From positions 25,960-89,959 of the forward strand of contig WOUZ01000013.1 in NCBI GenBank assembly GCA_009773165.1: a stretch of DNA of 64,000 bases. The letters run 5' to 3'. Positions 25,540 through 33,591 of this stretch are shown here, in pieces. The translations under genes and the position numbers were made by a program. How positions within the stretch are numbered: the stretch's first letter is position 1; each line of letters begins with the position of its first letter. This DNA is from Bacteroidota bacterium (GTDB taxonomy: Bacteria; Bacteroidota; Bacteroidia; Bacteroidales; F082). The notes under the pieces were generated by a model. That model made no database searches. It was not told the DNA's origin and saw nothing but the letters and a program-made list of their open reading frames with translations.

Positions 25540-27737
25540 CTCGTGTAGGGCTGGGCGATCAGCTGTGCCATCAACCATGCGATGGTACTTTCTGCACCCT
25601 GATTTCTGTTGATGCAATTGTTTTCGATTCCATCATTGCAGCCTTTTGTTTCACGATCGTAAAGACTGATATTGAGGTCGTTTTCGCCAAGAAACCAGTC
25701 ATAACATTGCATCAGTTTCAAAGAATGGCTCTGGTTGCTGGTAGCGATTAATGCGCTTTTGTACATCATCATCATAGCCATAGCATCGATTGGCTGCTGT
25801 GCATATAATTCGTATTCTGTATCGAAGCGCAACCACCTTTTGTTTCCGATAAGGGATAACCAATTGTTTTTGAAACACTTACTCTCAAGGAAAATCCTAC
25901 TTTTTTCGGCTACCTCCAGGTATTTTTCGTTTCCTGTTACGCTGTAAGCAACATATAAGGCAGCGGGAATGAGTCCGTTATCGTAAGTAAGCGCATCTTC
26001 AAACCAGTGCCAATTTTCACGTTTGTGACGTTCATAACGCTGACAAAGGGTTTCGGCCACCTGATTGATCATCCCAAGAAACTTCTCCTGATCGGGAAAG
26101 CGCTTGCTATAATGAAAGAGTCCGAACATGAAATTAGCATAACCTCTGGCATAATTCAGCTTTTCCATAGCAGGAATCATGGAATGAAAAGTTTCCATCG
26201 CTGTTTGAAAAAGGGCATCATTTGGTGCATAGCGTATAAGGTATCCCAAAGCCCAGACAGCCCTTCCATAAGCATCATCAGAGAAATCATTATCAAACAT
26301 TTGGCGGTCATATGACAGGTAGTTTTTAACCTGACCGTTTTTCTGCACCATTAACTTGAGGAATGATAAATACTTGGTGAGCAAGCCAAGGTAAACTTCT
26401 TTGGCTTCATGTTTATAGGCTGTAATGACTACAAGTATAGCGCGTGTGTTGTCGTCGAGGCTATAGCCGTGTTGATAGCTTGGGAGAATACCAGTGGCGT
26501 GTTGCAACAATCCTGTATCATCAGTAAGTCGTTGAAGGTGTGTGATATCAAAGTCGGGATATGATTTAGTTGAATGTAGTATCCTGTCCTTTTCTGACAC
26601 TACTTTATCAAAAAGGTTCAGGTACTGTTTTCCAATCTGTGGCCAAGCAAGGGTTTTTCCATAATCCAGCGCACGTTGCTGACGCAGTTCCAATTCATCG
26701 GGATGATCGAGGGCATGACAGATTGATGATGCCAGTTGCTTATGATTACAAAAATCAAAGAGCCATCCGCGTTCTTCGGCTAATAATGATTCAGCATGCC
26801 AGTAAGGTGTTGAGAACACGGCGCAGCCGCCGCTCACAGCGTAGCATAATGTGCCGCTGGTGATTTGTGCTTTATTCAGATACGGAGTCACGTAAATATC
26901 GGCTGCTTTAAGCAATGACATTAGTTCAAACTCGCTGACATATTGATTCATAAATACCACATGCTGTTCCAGTTTAAGCTGAATAACCAGGTTTTGAAGG
27001 TACTCACGGTATTCTTCGCCGGCATGCCGCAACACATGAGGGTGGGTTTTCCCCAGAACCACATAAAGCACTTCGGGATGGATGGAAACGATGGATGGCA
27101 GCGCCCTGATAACTGTTTCAATACCTTTGCTTCGGCCAATCAGCCCAAAAGTTATCATCACTTTTCGGTCATTCCAAATGGGAGGAGGAGGTTGTAGCTC
27201 ATCTTCCATTGCATCAAAATCCGGAGTGCCATGTTCGATAAGAGCTATTTTCTCTAAAGGAATGTTATATACATTTTGTAAAAAGTCAATAGCTATTTTA
27301 TTCATGATCACCACTTTGGACGCGTATTGACCTAAGCGTTCAAGTACTTCCAATTGGTGAAAACCTGGTTTTTCTAAAACAGTATGAAAGGTACAAACGA
27401 TAGGGATGGTGACTTTGCGAAGCATCGAAAGCAGATAAAGTCCGCTATCACCCCCAAAAATGCCATATTCATGCTGAACCAGCAGGATATCAGCTCCTGA
27501 ATCGTTGATTGTTGAAGCCATCCTGATGTAAGCAGCCTGATCCTGATCGGGCAGGCTGTGCTTAACAATTGAAGGATAATCGAAGGTGTTCCCCAAATCG
27601 TTCATAGCAATCACTTCGATATCAACCGATCGATCGCACAGTTGAGCTGCAGTGAGGATTGCTCTTACGAGATTTTCGGTAAATGTTGCAATACCACATT
27701 GCCGGGGTGGGTAGTTTCCAATACAGATTACTTTCAT
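25536..27737 (-). CDS. GT4 glycosyltransferase with C-terminal helical domain
   Basis: 733 residues. Residues about 1-375 are a GT-B glycosyltransferase of family 4: YPPRQCGIATFTENL at the start, HEYGIFGGD, then FGLIGRSKGIETVIRALP, ADIYVTPYLNKAQITSGTL and the acceptor/donor Glu region. Residues about 390-730 form an alpha-helical region with YSLDDNTRAI, AYGRAVWALGYLI and ENWHWFEDALTYDNGLIPAAL, resembling an (alpha/alpha)6 barrel as in glycosidases or epimerases. The product is unknown; the convergent GH130 gene and the isomerase-like gene suggest an intracellular mannose-containing oligosaccharide. The fused barrel might trim or modify the product. Confidence 0.82.
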   Translation of the reverse strand: MKVICIGNYPPRQCGIATFTENLVRAILTAAQLCDRSVDIEVIAMNDLGNTFDYPSIVKHSLPDQDQAAYIRMASTINDSGADILLVQHEYGIFGGDSGLYLLSMLRKVTIPIVCTFHTVLEKPGFHQLEVLERLGQYASKVVIMNKIAIDFLQNVYNIPLEKIALIEHGTPDFDAMEDELQPPPPIWNDRKVMITFGLIGRSKGIETVIRALPSIVSIHPEVLYVVLGKTHPHVLRHAGEEYREYLQNLVIQLKLEQHVVFMNQYVSEFELMSLLKAADIYVTPYLNKAQITSGTLCYAVSGGCAVFSTPYWHAESLLAEERGWLFDFCNHKQLASSICHALDHPDELELRQQRALDYGKTLAWPQIGKQYLNLFDKVVSEKDRILHSTKSYPDFDITHLQRLTDDTGLLQHATGILPSYQHGYSLDDNTRAILVVITAYKHEAKEVYLGLLTKYLSFLKLMVQKNGQVKNYLSYDRQMFDNDFSDDAYGRAVWALGYLIRYAPNDALFQTAMETFHSMIPAMEKLNYARGYANFMFGLFHYSKRFPDQEKFLGMINQVAETLCQRYERHKRENWHWFEDALTYDNGLIPAALYVAYSVTGNEKYLEVAEKSRIFLESKCFKNNWLSLIGNKRWLRFDTEYELYAQQPIDAMAMMMMYKSALIATSNQSHSLKLMQCYDWFLGENDLNISLYDRETKGCNDGIENNCINRNQGAESTIAWLMAQLIAQPYTS

Positions 27738-27958
27738 ACACTCGAATTGTATTATTGGTTTTGTTCAAATTAGCTGCAAGTTAAGTGTACAACTACCCCT
27801 TTTCCAAATTTAATACGTATTTATTCGTATTCATCAGGTAAATTTCTGAAAAAAGAATAACTATTCGCAATAAACCTGTTGGAAAGACTTTTTGATTTAC
27901 GAGATTGTATAATATTTACGCAGCCTTTCCCAGAAACGACCAGCCAACAATGAATTTA

Positions 27959-27987
27959 TTGCCACATCATTTGAATGATTAATTTTG
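27959..27987 (+). promoter_or_regulatory. Predicted promoter of corA
   Basis: TTG at 27959-27961 and TAATTTTG at 27980-27987 (perfect TAnnTTTG), with 18 nt between. The element ends 29 nt before ATG 28017 and overlaps the earlier in-frame ATG at 27975, which is therefore not the start. Confidence 0.65.
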
Positions 27988-28016
27988 CTTCACAACAATT
28001 GAAGTTTCATACGTTT

Positions 28017-29111
28017 ATGAGTACCAAAAAACCAAAGAAAAGCACCGGACGACTTGGAAAGCCTGGTTCATCAAAAAAGGCTGGTCTACCACCGGGAAGT
28101 CTAATACATATTGGGTCGATAAAAACGGAAAATACCACTATCGATCTTATTAGCTATGATGCTGAGAACTTTGAAGTTTTCACACAGATGAACGGTACCG
28201 ATGTGCTACAGAAAACACTGAAGGGTCGCAAGAACTGGATCAAAGTCACAGGTCTTCAGAATACTAAGGTTATTGGTGAACTGGCTGATGCATTGGGTTT
28301 ACACCCTTTGCTTACCGAGGATATTCTCAATACAGGGCAGCGTCCGAAAGCTGAAATTGGCGAGGGATTCATCTTTTTTACCATGAAAGCGATCAGCCCT
28401 AGTGAGGAGGAAGGTGATTTCACAACCGATCAGGTGAGTTTTGTCTTACGTGAAGATGCTCTCATTACCTTTCATGAGCGTGACCTACCCATTTTTGATG
28501 TAGTGTACAATCGTATGCAAATTCCTGACGGCAGGTTCAGATCAAGTGGATTAGATTATCTGATGTATGCTCTTACCGACATTATGGTCGATCATTATTT
28601 CAGGGTAATGGAAGACATGGCAGAACTAATTGATGCTTCGGAAGATGCCCTTATGAAACACAGCAGCGAGAACACACTTGTAGAAACGCAACAAATAAAA
28701 AAAGATTTATTACTGATACGTAAAACTGTTTTTCCCTTGCGTGAAGCCCTGAGCACACTTATTAAAACTGACAGTGTTTTGATAAACCCTTCACAGCGAA
28801 CCTATTTCACTGATGTGTACGACCATGTGATGCACATTTATGAAACAATTGAGAACTACCGCGATTTGGTCTCCGGTTTGAAAGACATCTATCATTCTTC
28901 TGTCAATTTGCGAATGAGCAAAGTGATGCAGACGCTGACTATCATTTCGACCATCTTCATCCCACTCACTTTTATTGTTGGTGTTTATGGAATGAATTTC
29001 GATTTTATGCCTGAGCTACATTTCAGATTTGGTTATCTGGCTGTTTGGGTAGTGATGTTGCTTATTACAATTTATATGATCAGGGAATTCAGAAAAAATA
29101 ACTGGCTGTAA
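28017..29111 (+). CDS. corA: Magnesium/cobalt transporter CorA
   Basis: 364 residues from ATG 28017. A lysine-rich N-terminus (about 1-30) precedes the soluble alpha/beta funnel domain and long stalk helix; two C-terminal membrane helices (about 305-325 and 337-357) are joined by the selectivity loop YGMNFDFMPEL, containing the invariant GMN. CorA forms homopentamers in the inner membrane that take up Mg2+ and often Co2+ or Ni2+. The Gly-Met-Asn loop makes the call secure. It stands alone with its own promoter. Confidence 0.95.
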   Translation: MSTKKPKKSTGRLGKPGSSKKAGLPPGSLIHIGSIKTENTTIDLISYDAENFEVFTQMNGTDVLQKTLKGRKNWIKVTGLQNTKVIGELADALGLHPLLTEDILNTGQRPKAEIGEGFIFFTMKAISPSEEEGDFTTDQVSFVLREDALITFHERDLPIFDVVYNRMQIPDGRFRSSGLDYLMYALTDIMVDHYFRVMEDMAELIDASEDALMKHSSENTLVETQQIKKDLLLIRKTVFPLREALSTLIKTDSVLINPSQRTYFTDVYDHVMHIYETIENYRDLVSGLKDIYHSSVNLRMSKVMQTLTIISTIFIPLTFIVGVYGMNFDFMPELHFRFGYLAVWVVMLLITIYMIREFRKNNWL

Positions 29112-29401
29112 AGCAACAAGATACAGATTTTATTAAATAGCTGTGTCTCTGATTTTTCCTTTCTTTAATCATTTAGTGACAGAAAAAATTGTTGTTTGTA
29201 GATGTCGAAATATTAATGGATGAATCGATTTCTCAATCTGAATAAAATCACCTTTAATATTGCTATTTCCAGCTGAACTTAGCCGTTTTATTCTAATATG
29301 GCCATTTCTTTTTTACATTTTCATGTTTAAAACTATTGTTTGTGCGATTTGGTTTTTAGCCATTTTGTGATTTCCAGTGGTATTAATAGCTTCTATTTCA
29401 T
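29112..29401. other. Spacer between corA and the thioredoxin gene
   Basis: About 290 AT-rich bases with no credible gene, RNA or hairpin terminator. Only the promoter element annotated next (29402-29409) stands out. Confidence 0.5.
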
Positions 29402-29409
29402 TACTTTTG
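29402..29409 (+). promoter_or_regulatory. -7 promoter element of the thioredoxin gene
   Basis: TACTTTTG matches TAnnTTTG perfectly, 21 nt before ATG 29431. No clean TTG lies 18-19 nt upstream; TGG at 29378-29380 is the closest. It fixes the start at 29431 rather than an in-frame codon at 29377. Confidence 0.5.
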
Positions 29410-29430
29410 CCACAAACTAAATCATACACT

Positions 29431-29856
29431 ATGTCTACCGCTCTGATCATTATTGCCTCTTTGCTCTTGTTTTTATTCCTGTTCAACGGCTACAGGAGAT
29501 ATAAACTCATGAAAAACTACAATCCGGAAAGTGAAAGTGATCATCTAATGAGGCTCACGGATGAAAATTTCAGCAAAAGCATCTCAAAAGGCATTGTATT
29601 GGTTGACTTTTGGGCCCCCTGGTGTACCCCTTGCAAGATGATCGCTCCGGTAGTGATTGAGTTGGCAGAAGAGTTCAATGGTCGTATTAAAGTTGGTAAG
29701 CTAAATGTTGATGAGAACAGACAAGCCGCTACCAATCTGGGTATTCGCTCCATTCCTACATTGATATTGTTCAAAGACGGAAAGCCGGTTGAGCGTTTTA
29801 CAGGTGTAAAACCCAAATCAACATTTCAAAAAGCTATCCTGAAGCAGCTTGAGTGA
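29431..29856 (+). CDS. Membrane-anchored thioredoxin
   Basis: 141 residues. One N-terminal membrane helix (about 4-20) is followed by the positively charged RRYKLMK, so by the positive-inside rule the thioredoxin domain (about 35-141) probably faces the cytoplasm. The domain is canonical: [16 protein letters not shown] with active-site WCTPC, then [21 protein letters not shown] with the cis-Pro and ILFKDGKPV. Thioredoxins reduce disulfides in target proteins. The membrane anchor is unusual compared with free TrxA. Orientation is inferred, not shown. Confidence 0.9.
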   Translation: MSTALIIIASLLLFLFLFNGYRRYKLMKNYNPESESDHLMRLTDENFSKSISKGIVLVDFWAPWCTPCKMIAPVVIELAEEFNGRIKVGKLNVDENRQAATNLGIRSIPTLILFKDGKPVERFTGVKPKSTFQKAILKQLE

Positions 29857-29864
29857 GGGAGGAT

Positions 29865-30257
29865 TTAATCCTTTCTTTCAGATCTTTTCTTTTGTCTTTC
29901 CGACCTGATTTCATCACGGTGATCCATCAGTTTTTTGAACTGTTGCTTTTCAATTTTGGGTTCAATAGATTTGTACATCTCATCGTAAAACTCATTTTGA
30001 ACCTCCCAGTTTTTGTTGATCATCTTCCAATGCAGGTCGCTGAATGAATCGAGCATTGGACGAAGCTTTTCTTGTTGGTCTTTTGTAGCTTCCATTATAT
30101 CAAACAGATGCGTTCGAAAACCTTCGCGGGTATTCCACGACTTAATCTTTTCAACTTTTTTCCGGGTGACTCTTCCAGTTGTGAGTGATCCGATTAAAAC
30201 TCCTATCAAAAGGGCGAGTACAAGTAAAAGGATGTATTTTGTTTTCATAGCCTTCAT
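29865..30257 (-). CDS. CpxP/Spy-like periplasmic protein, third gene of the sigma operon
   Basis: 130 residues (127 if the second ATG at 30248 is used). A membrane anchor or signal (MKTKYILLLVLALLIGVLIGSL) precedes a charged, helical region with FRTHLFDIMEATKDQQEKLRPML and repeated Glu/Lys/Arg to the C-terminus, in the style of the Spy/CpxP/CnrX heavy-metal-sensor-like proteins that chaperone or sense in the periplasm. It follows the anti-sigma candidate by 10 nt. The longer open frame upstream overlaps that gene and is not used. The family call is by composition and context. Confidence 0.55.
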   Translation of the reverse strand: MKAMKTKYILLLVLALLIGVLIGSLTTGRVTRKKVEKIKSWNTREGFRTHLFDIMEATKDQQEKLRPMLDSFSDLHWKMINKNWEVQNEFYDEMYKSIEPKIEKQQFKKLMDHRDEIRSERQKKRSERKD

Positions 30258-30267
30258 TTTTAAAACT

Positions 30268-30669
30268 TTAATAATCAGCAAGTAAACTGGAGAAATCATC
30301 TGATACCAGATTGTTGATACCCAAAAATCCATCAATGCTGAAGCTGTTTTCCTGCCAGATAACAAAAAGTAACAGCAAAACAGCGGCAGCAGCCATAGAG
30401 AAGCTGATTCGCACAAGGGAGCGATAGATTTGCTGATTTCTAACTTTTTGTAATTTTATTTGCTGGATGCTGTTCATAACATTACCTGCAAAAGAAGGAC
30501 TAAAATCTGTTTCTTTTTGCTTGAAAAATGACACAATCTGTTTCCAGTCTTTCAATTTTTGATGGATTGGATCATTGTTCAAGTCAGGTTGGTTTAATGA
30601 CTTGATTTCGTTTACATCCAGTTCGTGCAACAGGGCGCGAATGAGAAAAGATTCATTTAATTTTTTCAT
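30268..30669 (-). CDS. Probable anti-sigma factor, single membrane helix
   Basis: 133 residues. The cytoplasmic N-terminal 85 residues are helical and charged; one membrane helix lies at about 93-110 (ISFSMAAAAVLLLLFVIW), with a short C-terminal tail outside. It overlaps the ECF sigma gene by 4 nt and is directly followed by the CpxP-like gene. Position and topology are those of a membrane anti-sigma factor that holds the sigma factor until a signal releases it. No zinc-binding HxxxCxxC motif of the ZAS family is seen. Confidence 0.65.
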   Translation of the reverse strand: MKKLNESFLIRALLHELDVNEIKSLNQPDLNNDPIHQKLKDWKQIVSFFKQKETDFSPSFAGNVMNSIQQIKLQKVRNQQIYRSLVRISFSMAAAAVLLLLFVIWQENSFSIDGFLGINNLVSDDFSSLLADY

Positions 30670-31262
30670 ACTTCATCCAGTTTAAGTAGAATTATCTTCA
30701 GTTTGTCGAGTGCCCTTGAAAGGCGAGAGAGTACAGTGCCAGAAGGAATGCCTAGTAAGTCGGCTGTTTCCTTGGTTGAATAGCCGTGCAGCATGCGTAA
30801 AACTATTACAGCACGTTGATTGCTTTCGAGTTGTGAAAGAGCAGTCTGGAGATGTTCAGCATCATCTATTGAATGTGAGCCATTTTGTGATGTTGTTTGC
30901 GAATAGCCATTTGTTCGCTGGTCGAAAGGCCGTTCTATTTCGTAACGGCGTTTTTGCCGTCTACTTTCGTTAATAGCCAGATTGATAGCGATACGCGTGA
31001 GGTAAGTTGACACTTTGGCCTCATGGCGGTAAGCACCTATGTTGGACCAAAAGCGAATGAAGGTTTCCTGACCGACATCTTCCGCCTGAGGTGTATCGCC
31101 GAGCATAGCTTTAAGTACCCTCGCAACCGCCTGCTGATTCCTAATTACAAGTTCATACATTGCAGCATCATTGCCCTTCCTGATCTCATTTACCAGTTCC
31201 GACTCTTCCATGGTAGTGCATGGAGCAGTGATTCTGAAAGCATTTTCATTCAAGTCAGGCAT
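30666..31262 (-). CDS. ECF-family RNA polymerase sigma factor
   Basis: 198 residues with sigma-2 (about 25-95) containing AEDVGQETFIRFWSNI, the core-binding and -10 recognition region, and sigma-4 (about 135-190) with HGYSTKETADLLGIPSGTVLSRLSRA, the -35 recognition helix-turn-helix. It directs RNA polymerase to a stress regulon, probably including its own operon (sigma, anti-sigma, CpxP-like). The first 15 residues are a non-conserved extension. A TAATTTTG element (complement of 31300-31307) lies 37 nt upstream, so housekeeping transcription is also possible. Confidence 0.92.
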   Translation of the reverse strand: MPDLNENAFRITAPCTTMEESELVNEIRKGNDAAMYELVIRNQQAVARVLKAMLGDTPQAEDVGQETFIRFWSNIGAYRHEAKVSTYLTRIAINLAINESRRQKRRYEIERPFDQRTNGYSQTTSQNGSHSIDDAEHLQTALSQLESNQRAVIVLRMLHGYSTKETADLLGIPSGTVLSRLSRALDKLKIILLKLDEV

Positions 31263-31299
31263 TTTTTTGGATCAACTGATAATCAGACAAACTCAGCGA

Positions 31300-31307
31300 C
31301 AAAATTA
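31300..31307 (-). promoter_or_regulatory. -7-like promoter element upstream of the ECF sigma gene
   Basis: The minus strand reads TAATTTTG, a perfect TAnnTTTG, ending 37 nt before the start codon. No TTG occurs at the expected distance, so it may be weak or recognised differently. Confidence 0.35.
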
Positions 31308-31364
31308 TTCCATTCAGACATTAATAATGCCTGTAACGGAATTAAAAAAATGTAATTCTGAAAG

Positions 31365-33278
31365 CTATTTAATGCGCATCAGAAGCGAAACTTCACTTGG
31401 AGTCAAATGACGGTATTTACCCCTTGGCAAATCGAGCTTTGTCAGTCCGGCAATCATCACCCTGTCGAGTTTTACAACATTATAGCCCAATTGTTCAAAG
31501 ATGCGGCGGACAATTCTGTTCTTACCTGAATGAATCTCAATACCAACTTCTTTCTTCGATTCATCTTTGCTGACGTAAGAAATGGCATCAATCTCAGCTT
31601 TACCGTCTTCCAGTTCAAGACCATCGGCAATGAGAAGCATATCATGTTTTGTAATCGGCTTATCAAGCTCTACATGGTAAAGTTTCTTTACTCCATGACG
31701 CGGGTGCATCAGCCGTTTGGCCAAATCACCATCGTTGGTAAGTATTAACAGACCAAGGGTATTTCTGTCAAGTCGACCTACAGGATAAATGCGTTCGTCG
31801 CAGGCACTCTGTACAAGTTCCATAACTGTTTTACGGTCAAATGGATCGTCGGAGGTGGTGATATAACCTTTTGGTTTATTGAGAAGTACATAACGCAATT
31901 TTTCGCGGCGTAATGTTTGTCCTCCATAATTCACCTTGTCATTGATGCTGACTTTTGTGCCGAGTTCAGTAACGATGGTGCCATTAACGGTAACAGTTCC
32001 TGCCTGAATCAGCACATCTGCTTCACGACGGGAGCAAATACCGGCATCAGCAAGGTATTTATTCAGACGGATAAAATCTTTCTTTTCCGGCATCCGTCCG
32101 GGGATTTGTTCTTTTTGCTCAAAGCGGCTTAGTCGCGCTGGCTTATGTTCGCGCGGATCATTGGAATCACGTCTTCCATATGACTTGCGTTCACGAGGAG
32201 CGTCGTTGTCACGGCTTCCGAAAGGTTTGCGTTCGCGCGGAGCATCATTGTCGCGGCTTCCGAAAGGTTTGCGTTCGCGCGGAGCGTCATTGTCACGACT
32301 TCCGAAAGGTTTACGTTCGCGCGGAGCGTCGTTGTCACGGCTTCCGAAAGGTTTGCGTTCGCGCGGAGTGTCGTTGTCACGGCTTCCGAAAGGTTTGCTT
32401 TCGCGCGGAGTGTCGTTGTCGCGGCTTCCGAAAGGTTTGCGTTCGCGCGGAGCATCGTTGTCGCGGCTTCCGAAAGGTTTGCGTTCGCGCGGAGCTTCGT
32501 TGTCGCGGCTTCCAAAAGGTTTCCGTTCACGCGGAGCGTCGTTGTCCTGATTTCCGTAAGGTTTACGTTCGCGCGGAGCATCGTTGTCGCGGCTTGCGAA
32601 AGGCTTGCGTTCGCGCGGAGCATCATTGTCACGACTTGCGTATGGCTTGCGTTCACGTGGTGCATCGTTGTCACGGCTTGCGTATGGCTTGCGTTCGCGC
32701 GGAGCATCGTTGTCACGGCTTGCGTAAGGCTTGCGTTCACGTGGTGCATCATTGTCACGGCTTGCGTATGGTTTGCGTTCGCGTGGAGCATCGTTGTCCC
32801 GACTTGCATAAGGTTTACGTTCGCGCGGAGCATCGGTGTCCCGACTTGCGTATGGTTTGCGTTCGCGCGGAGCATCATTTTCGCGGCTTGCATAAGGTTT
32901 GCGTTCGCGTGGAGCATCGTTGTCACGGCTTCCGTAAGGCTTGCGTTCGCGAGGAGCATCGTTGTCACGGCTTGCATATGGTTTACGATCTCTCGGAGCA
33001 TCATTGTCACGGCTTGCGTAAGGCTTGCGTTCGCGCGGAGCATCGTTGTCACGGCTTGCGTATGGCTTGCGTTCACGAGGAGCATCGTTGTCACGGCTAG
33101 CGTAAGGCTTGCGTTCGCGCGGAGCGTCGTTATCACGACTTCCGTATGATTTTTTCCCGGCACCGGGTTTTGATCCTTGTGACCTGCCTATTGAGGGAGG
33201 TCTTCTGCTTGTATCTTTTTGTTCTGATGGAATTCGTTTGCGGGGCGGGCGCTTGCCATTTGGCTCTTTTTCGCTCAT
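31365..33278 (-). CDS. RsuA-family pseudouridine synthase (RluB-like) with long N-terminal repeat array
   Basis: 637 residues from ATG 33278 (an in-frame TTG lies 6 nt further upstream). The first 45 residues are Lys/Arg/Pro-rich; residues about 42-377 are 24 imperfect copies of a 14-residue unit of the type YASRDNDAPRERKP. The enzyme follows: an S4 RNA-binding domain (RLNKYLADAGICSRREADVL) and the synthase with catalytic Asp in VGRLDRNTLGLLILTND, then GKNRIVRRIFEQLGYNV. RluB-type enzymes modify a uridine of 23S rRNA. The repeats are strongly charged and presumably disordered, perhaps aiding RNA binding. The enzyme core has normal length, so the array is purely an extension. Confidence 0.9.
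   Translation of the reverse strand: MSEKEPNGKRPPRKRIPSEQKDTSRRPPSIGRSQGSKPGAGKKSYGSRDNDAPRERKPYASRDNDAPRERKPYASRDNDAPRERKPYASRDNDAPRDRKPYASRDNDAPRERKPYGSRDNDAPRERKPYASRENDAPRERKPYASRDTDAPRERKPYASRDNDAPRERKPYASRDNDAPRERKPYASRDNDAPRERKPYASRDNDAPRERKPYASRDNDAPRERKPFASRDNDAPRERKPYGNQDNDAPRERKPFGSRDNEAPRERKPFGSRDNDAPRERKPFGSRDNDTPRESKPFGSRDNDTPRERKPFGSRDNDAPRERKPFGSRDNDAPRERKPFGSRDNDAPRERKPFGSRDNDAPRERKSYGRRDSNDPREHKPARLSRFEQKEQIPGRMPEKKDFIRLNKYLADAGICSRREADVLIQAGTVTVNGTIVTELGTKVSINDKVNYGGQTLRREKLRYVLLNKPKGYITTSDDPFDRKTVMELVQSACDERIYPVGRLDRNTLGLLILTNDGDLAKRLMHPRHGVKKLYHVELDKPITKHDMLLIADGLELEDGKAEIDAISYVSKDESKKEVGIEIHSGKNRIVRRIFEQLGYNVVKLDRVMIAGLTKLDLPRGKYRHLTPSEVSLLMRIK
32149..33156 (-). repeat. 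24 tandem copies of a 42-bp in-frame repeat
   Basis: The unit encodes 14 residues and has 24 copies, about 1,008 bp. Two subtypes form blocks: copies 2-14 mostly begin YASRD, copies 16-23 begin FGSRD, and copy 15 (YGNQD) is at the boundary. Because 42 is divisible by 3, other frames on both strands also stay open for 300 or more codons; those are shadows. Confidence 0.92.
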
Positions 33279-33297
33279 TGTCAATGAAATTGGGCGG

Positions 33298-33327
33298 CAA
33301 AGATAGCGCTAATTATCGGATTGGCAA
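33298..33327 (-). promoter_or_regulatory. Predicted promoter of the pseudouridine synthase gene
   Basis: The minus strand has TATCTTTG (complement of 33298-33305) and TTG (complement of 33325-33327) separated by 19 nt, both matching the Bacteroidota consensus. The -7 element ends 19 nt before ATG 33278. The rest of the spacer to 33591 shows nothing notable. Confidence 0.7.
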
Positions 33328-33591
33328 CTTATCAATACCACTAAGTTTTGAAATAGGTTGTAGAACAAGTTGTTAAAGAATTGTTTATGACTTCAATTTC
33401 ATAAATACTAAACTAAAGCTTGATTTTCTGAAATAATTAAAACCTGTATAAATGCAGCAAGAGTTATGGTGATTTATTGAATTAGATACCAATCAGGCAA
33501 TAACACTTAAAGATAATTACATATTGATTCAAAAATTAGGCTTGCTTTTTGGTCATGAATCTATTATTTTTATACATCCAAATGCTGATTT

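Noticed and set aside
30258..30416. Longer start for the CpxP-like gene
   Set aside because: It would lie inside the anti-sigma gene in another frame, and the signal-anchor begins at the shorter start.
32129..33163. Long open frames in other frames of the 42-bp repeat array on both strands (up to 344 codons)
   Set aside because: They exist because the 42-bp unit is divisible by 3, so a frame free of stop stays open through all copies. The translations are low-complexity, and the pseudouridine synthase frame has a recognisable enzyme domain.
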